Shown here: positions 1-6,631 of the stretch, piece after piece
Numbering within the stretch: the first letter of the stretch is position 1
How the letters are laid out: the number at the start of each line of letters is the position of its first letter
Assembly (NCBI GenBank): GCA_027717595.1
Contig: JALLOF010000030.1
Coordinates: 1-20,278 of the forward strand
From: Nitrospinae bacterium AH_259_B05_G02_I21
GTDB taxonomy: Bacteria > JADFOP01
Reading direction: 5' to 3'
Length of the DNA stretch: 20,278 bases
Translations under genes and position numbers: made by a program
The notes under the pieces: model-generated
The model's input: the letters and a program-made list of their open reading frames with translations, nothing else
Databases searched by the model: none
Told to the model about the DNA's origin: nothing

Positions 1-90
1 CGGTTCCATCCTCTCTTGTTCCAACTCCGACTCTTCCGTCGCCCTGCCAGATACGATGAAGGCACGCGACGTACCCTTCTTATCGGACAT
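1..90 (-). CDS. Start of an unidentified protein (partial, runs off the window)
   Basis: On the minus strand an ATG at 90 opens a frame that stays open to the window edge, beginning MSDKKGTSRAFIVSGR and turning acidic (EESELEQER). Only 30 residues are visible and no family can be recognised. No good ribosome binding site precedes the ATG, although an AT-rich TATAAA lies about 13 bases upstream on the same strand. It could be the start of a real divergent gene or a chance frame. Confidence 0.3.
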   Translation of the reverse strand, partial: MSDKKGTSRAFIVSGRATEESELEQERMEP

Positions 91-178
91 AATCGTTCTA
101 AGTTTATAGAGAAAGGAGGGGTTATCTGTCCCAATTCCCAGGGGATCCTTTTTTGTGTGAGATGATGCCTCAAACCCC

Positions 179-206
179 TTGACTTTTTCTCTTGTTGCCC
201 TATTAT
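179..206 (+). promoter_or_regulatory. Candidate sigma-70 promoter
   Basis: TTGACT (179-184) and TATTAT (201-206) are separated by 16 bases, close to the sigma-70 consensus. The stretch downstream leads into the truncated response-regulator remnant. From 207 to 292 I see no gene: there are only short blocked frames and no recognisable RNA. Confidence 0.45.
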
Positions 207-293
207 TTCGGCAGATGAAACGGCTCGTCCGGGGAGAGGGAACGGGCCGGTCGCCGCTGGTTGCAAACCCTTGAGATGTCAGCAGTAGCTTCC

Positions 294-646
294 CCCCCAG
301 ACATCCATCCTTTGGCGAGGCGGCCCTGGACTATCTCTTCCGCCGCGGGGAGTATTCCGACCCTGCCTCCTCGCCTAGGCCCATGTTGATCCTCCTTGAT
401 CTCAAACTGCCGAAGGTCGACGGCCTCGAGGTGTTACAGCAAATCAAGGAAAACCCGGACTTGAGGCTCATACCCATTGTTGTCCTCACGACCTCCAATC
501 AAGAAAAGGATGTGCAGCGTTCGTACGAGTTAGGGGTCAACAGCTACGTGAATAAGCCGGTAATTATCGAGGACCTACAGGCCAAGGTGGGCAACTTGGG
601 GCTTTACTGGGTTATCACCAACGAGCCCCCCCATGTAAAAAAGTGA
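294..646 (+). pseudogene. N-terminally truncated response regulator (Rcp1/CheY-like)
   Basis: The frame encodes the C-terminal two thirds of a single-domain receiver of the cyanobacterial-phytochrome-regulator (Rcp1) type. Visible are ALDYLFRRGEYSDP, the phospho-acceptor strand LILLDLKLPKVDG, the LTTS switch threonine/serine and the NKP lysine. The frame with clear homology extends upstream of the first ATG (383) to about 320, so 383 is not the true start. A stop lies in frame at about 290, and the expected first strand with the acidic pair (LLVEDNPDD-type) is missing. Roughly 45 residues are absent, so metal-dependent phosphorylation should fail. It sits just before an intact receiver-PAS-ANTAR gene and may once have worked with it. 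Pseudogene is preferred; an assembly error is possible. Confidence 0.6.
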
Positions 647-704
647 CGCCGGAAGACTCTTTGCCGCTCGGCGGTAATGGATAACAACAACAAAAAGTAA
701 GCTT

Positions 705-2168
705 ATGACTCGCGAACCCATCAAACTCCTCCTTGTAGAGGATGAGCAGGCCCACGCAGAACTAATCGAAATAGCGGTGGCTAGCTCCGACCTCAACCCC
801 ACTCTCACCCATGTGTCTTCAGGTGCTGAAGCCCTGTCAACGCTTCAAGAGGAAAGCTTTGACCTCGTCTTGCTCGATTACTCCCTCCCAGGCCAAGATG
901 GTCTTAAGCTGCTCCCCCAGATTATTGAAATGGGGTGTGCAGTTATCATGATAACGGGCGAGGGAAACGAGGCGGTGGCCGTCGAGGCCATGAAGCGGGG
1001 GGCCATCGACTACCTAGTGAAGTCCTCTGAGATGTTTGATTTTCTTCCGGGGATTATAGAGCGCTCATTGAAAGCACTCGAAGCGGAGCAGGTAAAAGAG
1101 AGCAGGGACTACCTGGTGACGCTCATCGATCAGTCCATAGACGCCATCGTTGCGACCGACAGAGATGGGAATGTGACCCTTTTCAATCCCGGCGCCGAGG
1201 CCCTCCTGGGCTACAAGCGGGAGGAGGTCATCGGCCAACATGTAACGATGCTCTACGAGAGCGAGGAGCAGCCCAAAGCGGTGATGCGGCGGATGGTTGA
1301 GGGAGGAGGGGCGGTTTCCAACTTCGAGGTCACCAAGCGGGCCAAAGACGGGACGCTAATCCCCGCTTTCATCTCGGCCTCCATCCTCTACGACGAGGAG
1401 GGCCGAGAGGCCGGAACCGTGGGAATCAGCAAGGACCTTACAGAGCGCAAGCGGGCCGAGGAGGAATTACGGAAACACCGCGATCACCTCGAAGAGCTCG
1501 TGGGGGAGCGAACCTTTGAGTTGAGCAAGACGGTCGAAGCGCTGGAAAGCGAAATCACCGAGCGGGTGCGGGCCAAGGAGGCCCTCCGCATCCTCAAGGA
1601 GTTCGATGAGAACGTGGTCCAGAGCATCCAGGACGGGCTGCTCACCCTCGACAGGGATTTCCGTGTCACCTTCTGGAACAAGGCCATGGAGGAGATTTCA
1701 GGATACGCGGCTGAAGAGGTGTTAGGCCAGGTTCTCTATGATGTGTTCCCCCATTTCATCGAACAAGGCGTAGGTGAGCAGCTACAGGCCGTCCTGGAGG
1801 GGCAGGTTGCAATGCGGTCCAACGTTTCTTATCTGTCGCCGAAGGGGAAGGCTAGGTATACGAGTGAAAAGCTTCTCCCTCTGCGTGATGAGGCGGGAAA
1901 GTGCAGCGGGGTGCTGGTCATTGTAGAAGATATGACGGAGATGGTCCGCTTGGAGGAGCGGGTCGTCCAGCTTCAAGAGGATATCCAGCAGCGAAAGCTT
2001 GTCGAGGTCGCCAAGGGAATCCTCATGCGGGAGGTTGGCTTATCGGAGGCCGAGAGCTATAGGCTCATTCAGAAGAAGAGCCGGGACGAGAACAGGAAGA
2101 TGGGAGAGGTGGCCAAGCTGGTGATCGATCTTCACGGCTCTCCCGAAGAGCGGAAGAAATTTTCTTGA
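705..2168 (+). CDS. Response regulator with two PAS domains and a C-terminal ANTAR RNA-binding domain
   Basis: This 487-residue cytoplasmic regulator starts with a receiver domain: acidic pocket VEDE at 11-14, likely phospho-acceptor Asp58 in LLDYSLPG, Thr84 and Lys106. It continues with a first PAS domain (about 126-245, SIDAIVATDRDG...GISKDLTERK), a helical linker (about 245-300) and a second PAS domain (about 300-420, VIVEDMTE). It ends in an ANTAR-like three-helix domain (about 428-482, AKGILMREVGLSEAESYRLI). ANTAR proteins bind paired hairpins in nascent RNA and prevent termination. Here sensing by phosphorylation and PAS ligands would control RNA binding. No partner kinase is in the window. 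A 12-bp hairpin and a strong terminator follow directly, which is a possible target. The start has only a weak ribosome binding site. Domain calls are firm; the target is unknown. Confidence 0.9.
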   Translation: MTREPIKLLLVEDEQAHAELIEIAVASSDLNPTLTHVSSGAEALSTLQEESFDLVLLDYSLPGQDGLKLLPQIIEMGCAVIMITGEGNEAVAVEAMKRGAIDYLVKSSEMFDFLPGIIERSLKALEAEQVKESRDYLVTLIDQSIDAIVATDRDGNVTLFNPGAEALLGYKREEVIGQHVTMLYESEEQPKAVMRRMVEGGGAVSNFEVTKRAKDGTLIPAFISASILYDEEGREAGTVGISKDLTERKRAEEELRKHRDHLEELVGERTFELSKTVEALESEITERVRAKEALRILKEFDENVVQSIQDGLLTLDRDFRVTFWNKAMEEISGYAAEEVLGQVLYDVFPHFIEQGVGEQLQAVLEGQVAMRSNVSYLSPKGKARYTSEKLLPLRDEAGKCSGVLVIVEDMTEMVRLEERVVQLQEDIQQRKLVEVAKGILMREVGLSEAESYRLIQKKSRDENRKMGEVAKLVIDLHGSPEERKKFS

Positions 2169-2221
2169 CACATATTGTAGTTAAGATGCAAATTAGATTA
2201 AGTAGCGCACTCACATAATAT

Positions 2222-2253
2222 CCACTGAGCGTTTCACGACGAACGCTTAGTGG
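2222..2253 (+). other. 12-bp RNA hairpin between the ANTAR gene and the terminator
   Basis: CCACTGAGCGTT (2222-2233) pairs with AACGCTTAGTGG (2242-2253) over 12 positions, with one G-U pair, around an 8-base loop TCACGACG. It lies 13 bases before the terminator hairpin, so the two form a tandem hairpin unit like those recognised by ANTAR proteins. The loop is not the usual hexaloop with A1 and G4, so the role is uncertain. Confidence 0.5.
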
Positions 2254-2265
2254 AAGAGGTTCTGT

Positions 2266-2310
2266 GGCCTTCATTCACGGCGATGCCGTGGGGAAGGCCT
2301 TTTTTGTTTT
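2266..2310 (+). terminator. Strong Rho-independent terminator
   Basis: GGCCTTC (2266-2272) pairs with GAAGGCC (2293-2299). An inner stem CACGGC/GCCGTG sits on a GAT loop, and a run of T residues follows (TTTTTTGTTTT from 2300). It ends the ANTAR-regulator transcript or attenuates transcription into the HypE-like gene downstream. Confidence 0.85.
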
Positions 2311-2503
2311 GTGGGAGTTGGTTTAAGACGAAGAAAGAGCACTTTCTTTCAAAGCGGTTGGAAGCTACCCGGACCTTTGGTGGCGACGCCCGGCCCCTCT
2401 CTGGATTAGTGACAAGCAGGTTGTGCTATAGGCTGGTGTGCCTCCCGCGCCCTTGCAATGCGCCATGGCGGGTGCTACCGTGGGGCCGCTTGAGGGCACG
2501 CCC

Positions 2504-3529
2504 ATGGAACCGCTCCCCGAGGGAAAGCTCACACTTGACCAGCTCGACCGCATCGTGGGGCTCCTGCCTACGGCCGACGAGCGGGTGGTGGTGGGTCCGG
2601 CCGCGGGTGAGGACGCTGCCGTCCTCGACCTCGGGGACCGCTACCTCGTGGTCGCAAGCGACCCCATCACCTTCGCCGCCTCCGAGCCTGGCACCTACGT
2701 CGTGGCGGTCAACGCCAACGATGTGGCCGTCTGCGGGGCGCGGCCCCGCTGGTTTCTGTGGACCTGTTGTTTGCCCGGGGGGTCGGCCGATTGGGCCATG
2801 GCCCAAGCCCTGGCCGACCAGGTGGGCCGGGCCTGCCGGGCTCTGGGAGTCGTCGTTATCGGCGGCCACACGGAGGTGAGTCCCGGCCTCGAGCGCCCCA
2901 TCCTCACCGGAACCATGCTGGGCGAGACCGACGGTAAGAGGCTCATCACTACCGCCGGGGCCGAGGTGGGCGACGTGCTGCTTCTGACCAAGGGGGTCCC
3001 GCTAGAAGGGTCCGCCATCCTTGCCACCGACGCCGCCGAGGCGCTCAGGGCGAGGGGGGTGGCCGAGGACGTGATCGCCCGGGCTGCCTCTCTCCTTGCT
3101 GAGCCCGGCATCAGCGTCGTTGCCGAAGCGCTCGCTGCCGCCGCGGTCGATGGGGTGTCCGCCATGCACGACCCCACCGAAGGGGGCCTCGCCCAGGCCT
3201 GCCACGAATTGAGTCGGGCGGCGGGCGTGGGCGTCCGCCTCGAGCAAGAGGCCATCCCGATCCTGGATGAGGGCCGCGAGCTCTGTGGCGCCTTCGGGAT
3301 CGATCCGCTGGGGACCATCGCTTCCGGGGCGCTGCTCGTCGCCTGCCGGCCCGAGGCGGCCGATGCCGCTCGAGAGGCGGTCGAAGAGGCTGGAGTCTCG
3401 GTGGCCGCCATAGGGCTGGTCACCGACGCTTCGGCCGGCTGTCTGCTCGTCGGGCCCGACGGGGCCCAAAGGCCCCTGCCGAGCTACGAGCAGGACGAGA
3501 TTCTCAAGGCCTTCGCCGCCGACTCGTAG
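2504..3529 (+). CDS. HypE/AIR-synthase-like ATP-binding protein
   Basis: The 341-residue protein belongs to the PurM/HypE/SelD/ThiL superfamily. The N-terminal ATP-binding part shows GPAAGEDAAVLDLGD, a DPITFAA strand, VNANDVAVCGARPRWFL and IGGHTEVSPGL. The C-terminal AIRS-C part shows LLLTKGVPLEGSAILATD, MHDPTEGGL and ASGALLVAC. It most resembles stand-alone HypE-like proteins often annotated as AIR-synthase-related. It lacks the C-terminal PRxC cysteine that HypE carbamoylates, so a role in [NiFe]-hydrogenase maturation is doubtful. It also lacks the N-terminal Cys/Sec motif of SelD. ATG 2504 was chosen because GAGGG lies 7 bases upstream and homology begins at LPEGKL; in-frame starts at 2438 and 2465 are possible. 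The next gene follows 14 bases after its stop, suggesting co-transcription. Confidence 0.8.
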   Translation: MEPLPEGKLTLDQLDRIVGLLPTADERVVVGPAAGEDAAVLDLGDRYLVVASDPITFAASEPGTYVVAVNANDVAVCGARPRWFLWTCCLPGGSADWAMAQALADQVGRACRALGVVVIGGHTEVSPGLERPILTGTMLGETDGKRLITTAGAEVGDVLLLTKGVPLEGSAILATDAAEALRARGVAEDVIARAASLLAEPGISVVAEALAAAAVDGVSAMHDPTEGGLAQACHELSRAAGVGVRLEQEAIPILDEGRELCGAFGIDPLGTIASGALLVACRPEAADAAREAVEEAGVSVAAIGLVTDASAGCLLVGPDGAQRPLPSYEQDEILKAFAADS

Positions 3530-3543
3530 CCTCCGAGGTGCCC

Positions 3544-4269
3544 ATGGGTCCGCTCGCCGCCAGCGCGTTTTTCGTCGTCGCGCTCTTCGCCTCCGCCATG
3601 GCCGCGATCACGGGGTTCGGGACCGCGACGGTCCTGCTGCCCTTCACGACCCTCTTTGTCGCGCTCGAGCCGGCCATCGTCCTGGTGGCGATCTTCCACT
3701 TCCTCGCCAACGCCTCGCGGCTGTGGTTCATGCGCCGCCACGTCCATCGGCGAACGGCCATCCTCTACGGCGCGCCGAGTCTCGTGGCCGCGGCTACAGG
3801 AGCGATACTTCTGACCGTGTTGGCGGGGACCCGGCCGCTTCGGCTCGTCTTCGGCCTCTTTCTGGCGGCCTACGCCGTCTCGTCGCTCGCGGGCCGCTCC
3901 TGGCGGATGCCCACAAGCGATAAGGCCCTCGTTGTCGGTGGGGTTCTCTCTGGGTTCACAAGCGGGCTCATCGGCCTCGGCGGGGCCATCCGGGGAGCGT
4001 TCCTCATCGCCACGCCGCTCGGCAAGGAGGCCTACATCGGAACCTCAGCCGCCATCGCCGTGGCCGTCGATACGGCGCGGCTCTCGGTCTATCTGCCCTG
4101 GGGCCAGCTTCCCCGAGACCTCCACTGGCTGGTCCCGCCGCTTGTGGTCTGCGCCTTCGCCGGAGCCTGGCTCGGCCGCCGCGGCCTGATGCGCCTGCCC
4201 GAAGCCACCGTCCGGCGCGTCGTGATGGTCTGCGTCCTCATCGTCGCCATCCGCTTCCTGCTCCGCTAA
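3544..4269 (+). CDS. TauE/SafE (DUF81)-family membrane permease
   Basis: This 241-residue, very hydrophobic inner-membrane protein has about seven or eight predicted membrane segments. It shows the family repeat features GFGTATVLLPF near the N-terminus and GGVLSGFTSGLIGLGGAIRG in the second half. TauE/SafE permeases move small anions or sulfur compounds such as sulfite, sulfoacetate or thiosulfate; the substrate here cannot be told. The length is normal for the family. ATG 3544 is preferred to GTG 3538 because GAGG at 3534 gives a usable ribosome-site spacing only for the ATG. The gene is closely linked to the HypE-like gene, and no terminator is obvious after it. Confidence 0.8.
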   Translation: MGPLAASAFFVVALFASAMAAITGFGTATVLLPFTTLFVALEPAIVLVAIFHFLANASRLWFMRRHVHRRTAILYGAPSLVAAATGAILLTVLAGTRPLRLVFGLFLAAYAVSSLAGRSWRMPTSDKALVVGGVLSGFTSGLIGLGGAIRGAFLIATPLGKEAYIGTSAAIAVAVDTARLSVYLPWGQLPRDLHWLVPPLVVCAFAGAWLGRRGLMRLPEATVRRVVMVCVLIVAIRFLLR

Positions 4270-4289
4270 AGCCCCTTGCTTTTCCAACC

Positions 4290-4516
4290 TGGACAGATTA
4301 GACACTTTTAGACACATTTGGACACTTTTCAAAAGTGTCTAATTTGCCATTATATATTGACTTTATTGGGATTATAAGAAAATCCGACCTTGGACGTAAG
4401 TGTACAGTGTCCAATGGTGTCCAAAAACCCTGAACGGATATAATACATTGAATATAATAGAGTTACTGGAATTCATGGTTTTCCGGAAAATGGACATGTG
4501 TAAAAGAGGTGTCCAA
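4290..4516. repeat. Cluster of TTRGACAC / GTGTCYAA octamer repeats
   Basis: Within the 510-base gene-free stretch between 4270 and 4780, the octamer TTRGACAC occurs at 4298, 4308 and 4318. Its complement GTGTCYAA occurs at 4335, 4407, 4417 and 4509, with related TGGACA at 4290 and 4491. GACACTTTT (4321-4329) and AAAAGTGTC (4331-4339) form a nearly gapless palindrome. An ATCCGCC/GGCGGAT hairpin follows at 4516-4532. The clustering looks like multiple binding sites for one DNA-binding protein, but no known regulator can be named. The rest of the stretch (4533-4740) shows no gene. Confidence 0.6.
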
Positions 4517-4745
4517 TCCGCCTCAGGCGGATAAGCGATTGAAATTGGAAGGTTTACGGGCTATGCCGGGAATGGCGTCTCTGAACTCCCAAATCTGTCG
4601 GGACAGCCTTGCGGCCCGAACCCCCTAGGGGCAAATTACCCCAGTAATCTTAACTTTTCCTTTGTAGGCCCGAGTTAATATTTCCTGGGATAATCGTAAC
4701 TACGGGGTGCTTTCGACTTTATACAGAGTTTTATTGAAAAATCCC

Positions 4746-4795
4746 TTGACAGGATTGAGAGGTGAGGCTATATTCATAATATGAATGAACGCTCA
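4746..4795 (+). promoter_or_regulatory. tetR-type promoter with overlapping operator-like dyads
   Basis: TTGACA (4746-4751) and TATATT (4769-4774) are 17 bases apart, a near-consensus sigma-70 promoter. ATTCAT and ATGAAT form a dyad overlapping and following the -10 element (about 4772-4786). TGAATGAACGCTCA (4782-4795) resembles the half-sites bound by TetR regulators. This arrangement fits autorepression by the TetR protein encoded immediately downstream. Confidence 0.65.
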
Positions 4796-5371
4796 CCCAC
4801 AATGAATCGGCAGAAGATGAACACCAAAGAACTGATCGCCAGGACCGCGATGGAGCTCTTCGTCGAGAAGGGAGTGACGGAGACCAGGATTCGAGACATA
4901 GCCTCGGCGGCGGGAATTGCCGAGGGAACGATGTATCGTCATTATGCGAGCAAAGACGAGCTTGCCTGGGAACTGTTCTCCACGAACTTAGAGGCCTTTG
5001 GCCTTGAACTCGATCGCGTCCAAAAGGAACATAGTACGCCTCGTGCGAAGCTTGATGCGATGATCCATCATTTTTGCCGTGCGTTCGACGAGGATTGGGT
5101 CCTGTTCAGCTACCTGCTGCTCTCGCGACATGGACATTCCAAGAAGGTAACTCCCGACATGGTCAATCCGGTGGATGTGCTTCGAAGAACGATTGCGGAT
5201 GGTATGGAGGGAGGCGATATACCCAAGGGAGATCCCGATGTGGCTACCTCCATGGTGCTGGGGCTCATTCTACATGTGGCGGATTCAAGGGCCGACGGGG
5301 GGATTGAACAAAGCCTCTTATCTCTCTCGGAGACGTTGTCGGCGGCCAGTTGGCGAGTGTTATCGGGGTAG
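4781..5371 (+). CDS. TetR-family transcriptional regulator
   Basis: This protein of up to 196 residues has a typical TetR N-terminal DNA-binding domain: ELIARTAMELFVEKGVTETRIRDIASAAGIAEGTMYRHYASKDEL is split here as the core motifs ARTAMELFVEKG, IRDIASAAGIAEGT and YRHYASKDEL. An alpha-helical ligand-binding domain follows. The ligand is unknown. The promoter lies so close that ATG 4781 would give an almost leaderless mRNA; ATG 4802 or 4817 (MNTKELIARTAMELF) may be the real start. No ribosome binding site is convincing. Operator-like sequences overlap its promoter and recur at 5390 before the next gene, so it probably represses itself and the downstream set of membrane and hydrolase genes. Confidence 0.9.
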   Translation: MNERSPTMNRQKMNTKELIARTAMELFVEKGVTETRIRDIASAAGIAEGTMYRHYASKDELAWELFSTNLEAFGLELDRVQKEHSTPRAKLDAMIHHFCRAFDEDWVLFSYLLLSRHGHSKKVTPDMVNPVDVLRRTIADGMEGGDIPKGDPDVATSMVLGLILHVADSRADGGIEQSLLSLSETLSAASWRVLSG

Positions 5372-5389
5372 TTTTTTTTCACCTTAAGA

Positions 5390-5409
5390 TGAGTGAGCAT
5401 TCGCTCTCA
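5390..5409 (+). promoter_or_regulatory. Second TetR operator candidate
   Basis: TGAGTGAGCATTCGCTCTCA is an imperfect inverted repeat (7 of 10 positions symmetric). It shares the TGARTGARC half-site with the sequence at the tetR start. It lies between tetR and the following gene, just before that gene's ribosome binding site. Confidence 0.5.
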
Positions 5410-5436
5410 ATGCCACATAAAAAGGAGGGATTTACG

Positions 5437-5784
5437 ATGCAGAGTGACACTATGAAGCGAACATCCTCGATCTCCATATCAGGGGTACGCTTTTTGCTTT
5501 CGGGTGTCATTTGGGTGTCCTTCGGGGTGTATGTGATGTTCTTGGGGACTACTGAGGCGCCCGGACTGAGCACTCTTGTTGGTTTGATCGTTGGTGGTTT
5601 CTCAACTAGTTATGGGATTTACCTTATATTTCACCTTGTCGAAGAAGCCGAGGTCTCGCCAGGTTATCCGATGGAGGAGGCCAATACGCACCTCGGGCCG
5701 GCCCTCTTCATGAGTGATGCCCTGGCCATGGGTGGCCCCGGACTCGAATGCCCGGATATCGGATCGCCCGATTTCTGCTCTTAA
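5437..5784 (+). CDS. Small membrane protein of unknown function
   Basis: The 115-residue protein is not recognised. It has two hydrophobic segments: about residues 15-36 (VRFLLSGVIWVSFGVYVMFL) and about 42-66 (LVGLIVGGFSTSYGIYLIFHLV). A polar C-terminal tail of about 45 residues contains two cysteines near the end. ATG 5437 was chosen because a strong AAAAAGGAGGGA precedes it; the longer frame from 5350 has no ribosome site. The leader AAAGGAGGGATTTACGATG is nearly the same as that of the next gene, pointing to duplication of the upstream region. It belongs to the presumed TetR-controlled operon. Confidence 0.65.
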   Translation: MQSDTMKRTSSISISGVRFLLSGVIWVSFGVYVMFLGTTEAPGLSTLVGLIVGGFSTSYGIYLIFHLVEEAEVSPGYPMEEANTHLGPALFMSDALAMGGPGLECPDIGSPDFCS

Positions 5785-5804
5785 TAGAAAAGGAGGAATT
5801 TACC

Positions 5805-6614
5805 ATGCGGCGGGATGCTTTAATCCGAGTATCTTTGATTACCCTGGCCTTGGTGCTCGCCTTTGCTACTCCCGCTCATGCGAACGTGTTTTTGCCACCC
5901 ATGGTCATTATGACTTTACCGGTCATGTTGGTGGCTTTTGTGCCAAATGTCGCCATTGAGGCATACGTGCTTTGGTCATGGATCGGGGGTTCAGGAGGAT
6001 ATGCCCTTGAGGTTGTCTCGGTCGCCAATGTGGTTTCGACCTTGATTGGCATCCCCTTCACCTGGTTTGTACTGCTTCCGCTGAGGGCACTTCCTGGCAC
6101 AAGTGTGCCCGGGCATGTTTGGTATATGGGCCACGATGACAGAACAAAGGGGCAGAAGCCAAATTCCTGGGTAACTCCAGCAGCAGGCCTTCTGCTTCTG
6201 GTCGGCTGTTTTTTCGCGTCGTGTGCCATTGAATACGCTATCGCAGTATGGATGTTACCAGGGTTCGAGCGGCAAGATGTGAATTACGGCGTCCTTGTGG
6301 GGAACCTGGCGAGCTATGGCATCATGGCGGGGTTCCTCCTGGGCTGGTTGATCTGGGAAGCTCTGAGCGCCTTGCGGGCTTCACTCCCTGTACTCCGCCC
6401 TGTGGAAGAAGCTCAGGAAGCGCTACCTGCTCTGCTGGAAGCTGAAGCTGTGGAGCGTGAGGTGCCTACCCGTGAAGGTGACGGGCAATATCATCCAATT
6501 GGGACCGTGTCGGTAGTGGCTCAGGCCGGCCTCGAATTCCAGCGAGTCCTTACCAATGCCGATAACGGCACGCAGGTTAAGGTGCCGGATACCCCCAACA
6601 TCGTTGAAGATTGA
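5805..6614 (+). CDS. Exported multi-pass membrane protein of unknown function
   Basis: The protein has 269 residues. It starts with a signal peptide (hydrophobic VSLITLALVLAFATPAHA, likely cleaved before NVFLPP). Hydrophobic segments follow at about residues 30-50, 65-90, 125-150 and 165-190. The C-terminal tail is soluble and acidic (EEAQEALPALLEAEAVERE). No family is recognised. ATG 5805 has an excellent ribosome site (AAAAGGAGG) 7 bases upstream, whereas the longer frame from 5748 lacks one. It lies 20 bases after the previous gene and 17 before the M20 peptidase, so the three are probably one operon. Confidence 0.65.
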   Translation: MRRDALIRVSLITLALVLAFATPAHANVFLPPMVIMTLPVMLVAFVPNVAIEAYVLWSWIGGSGGYALEVVSVANVVSTLIGIPFTWFVLLPLRALPGTSVPGHVWYMGHDDRTKGQKPNSWVTPAAGLLLLVGCFFASCAIEYAIAVWMLPGFERQDVNYGVLVGNLASYGIMAGFLLGWLIWEALSALRASLPVLRPVEEAQEALPALLEAEAVEREVPTREGDGQYHPIGTVSVVAQAGLEFQRVLTNADNGTQVKVPDTPNIVED

Positions 6615-6631
6615 GCAGATGAGAGAAATAC

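Noticed and set aside
2222-2253. Canonical ANTAR hexaloop motif
   Set aside because: The loop TCACGACG (or CACGAC if one more pair forms) lacks the expected A at position 1 with G at position 4, so only a generic hairpin is claimed.
2438-3529. SelD (selenophosphate synthetase), which would fit the selenium theme
   Set aside because: The N-terminal glycine-rich Cys/Sec catalytic motif and typical SelD signatures are missing. The sequence matches HypE-like AIR-synthase-related proteins.
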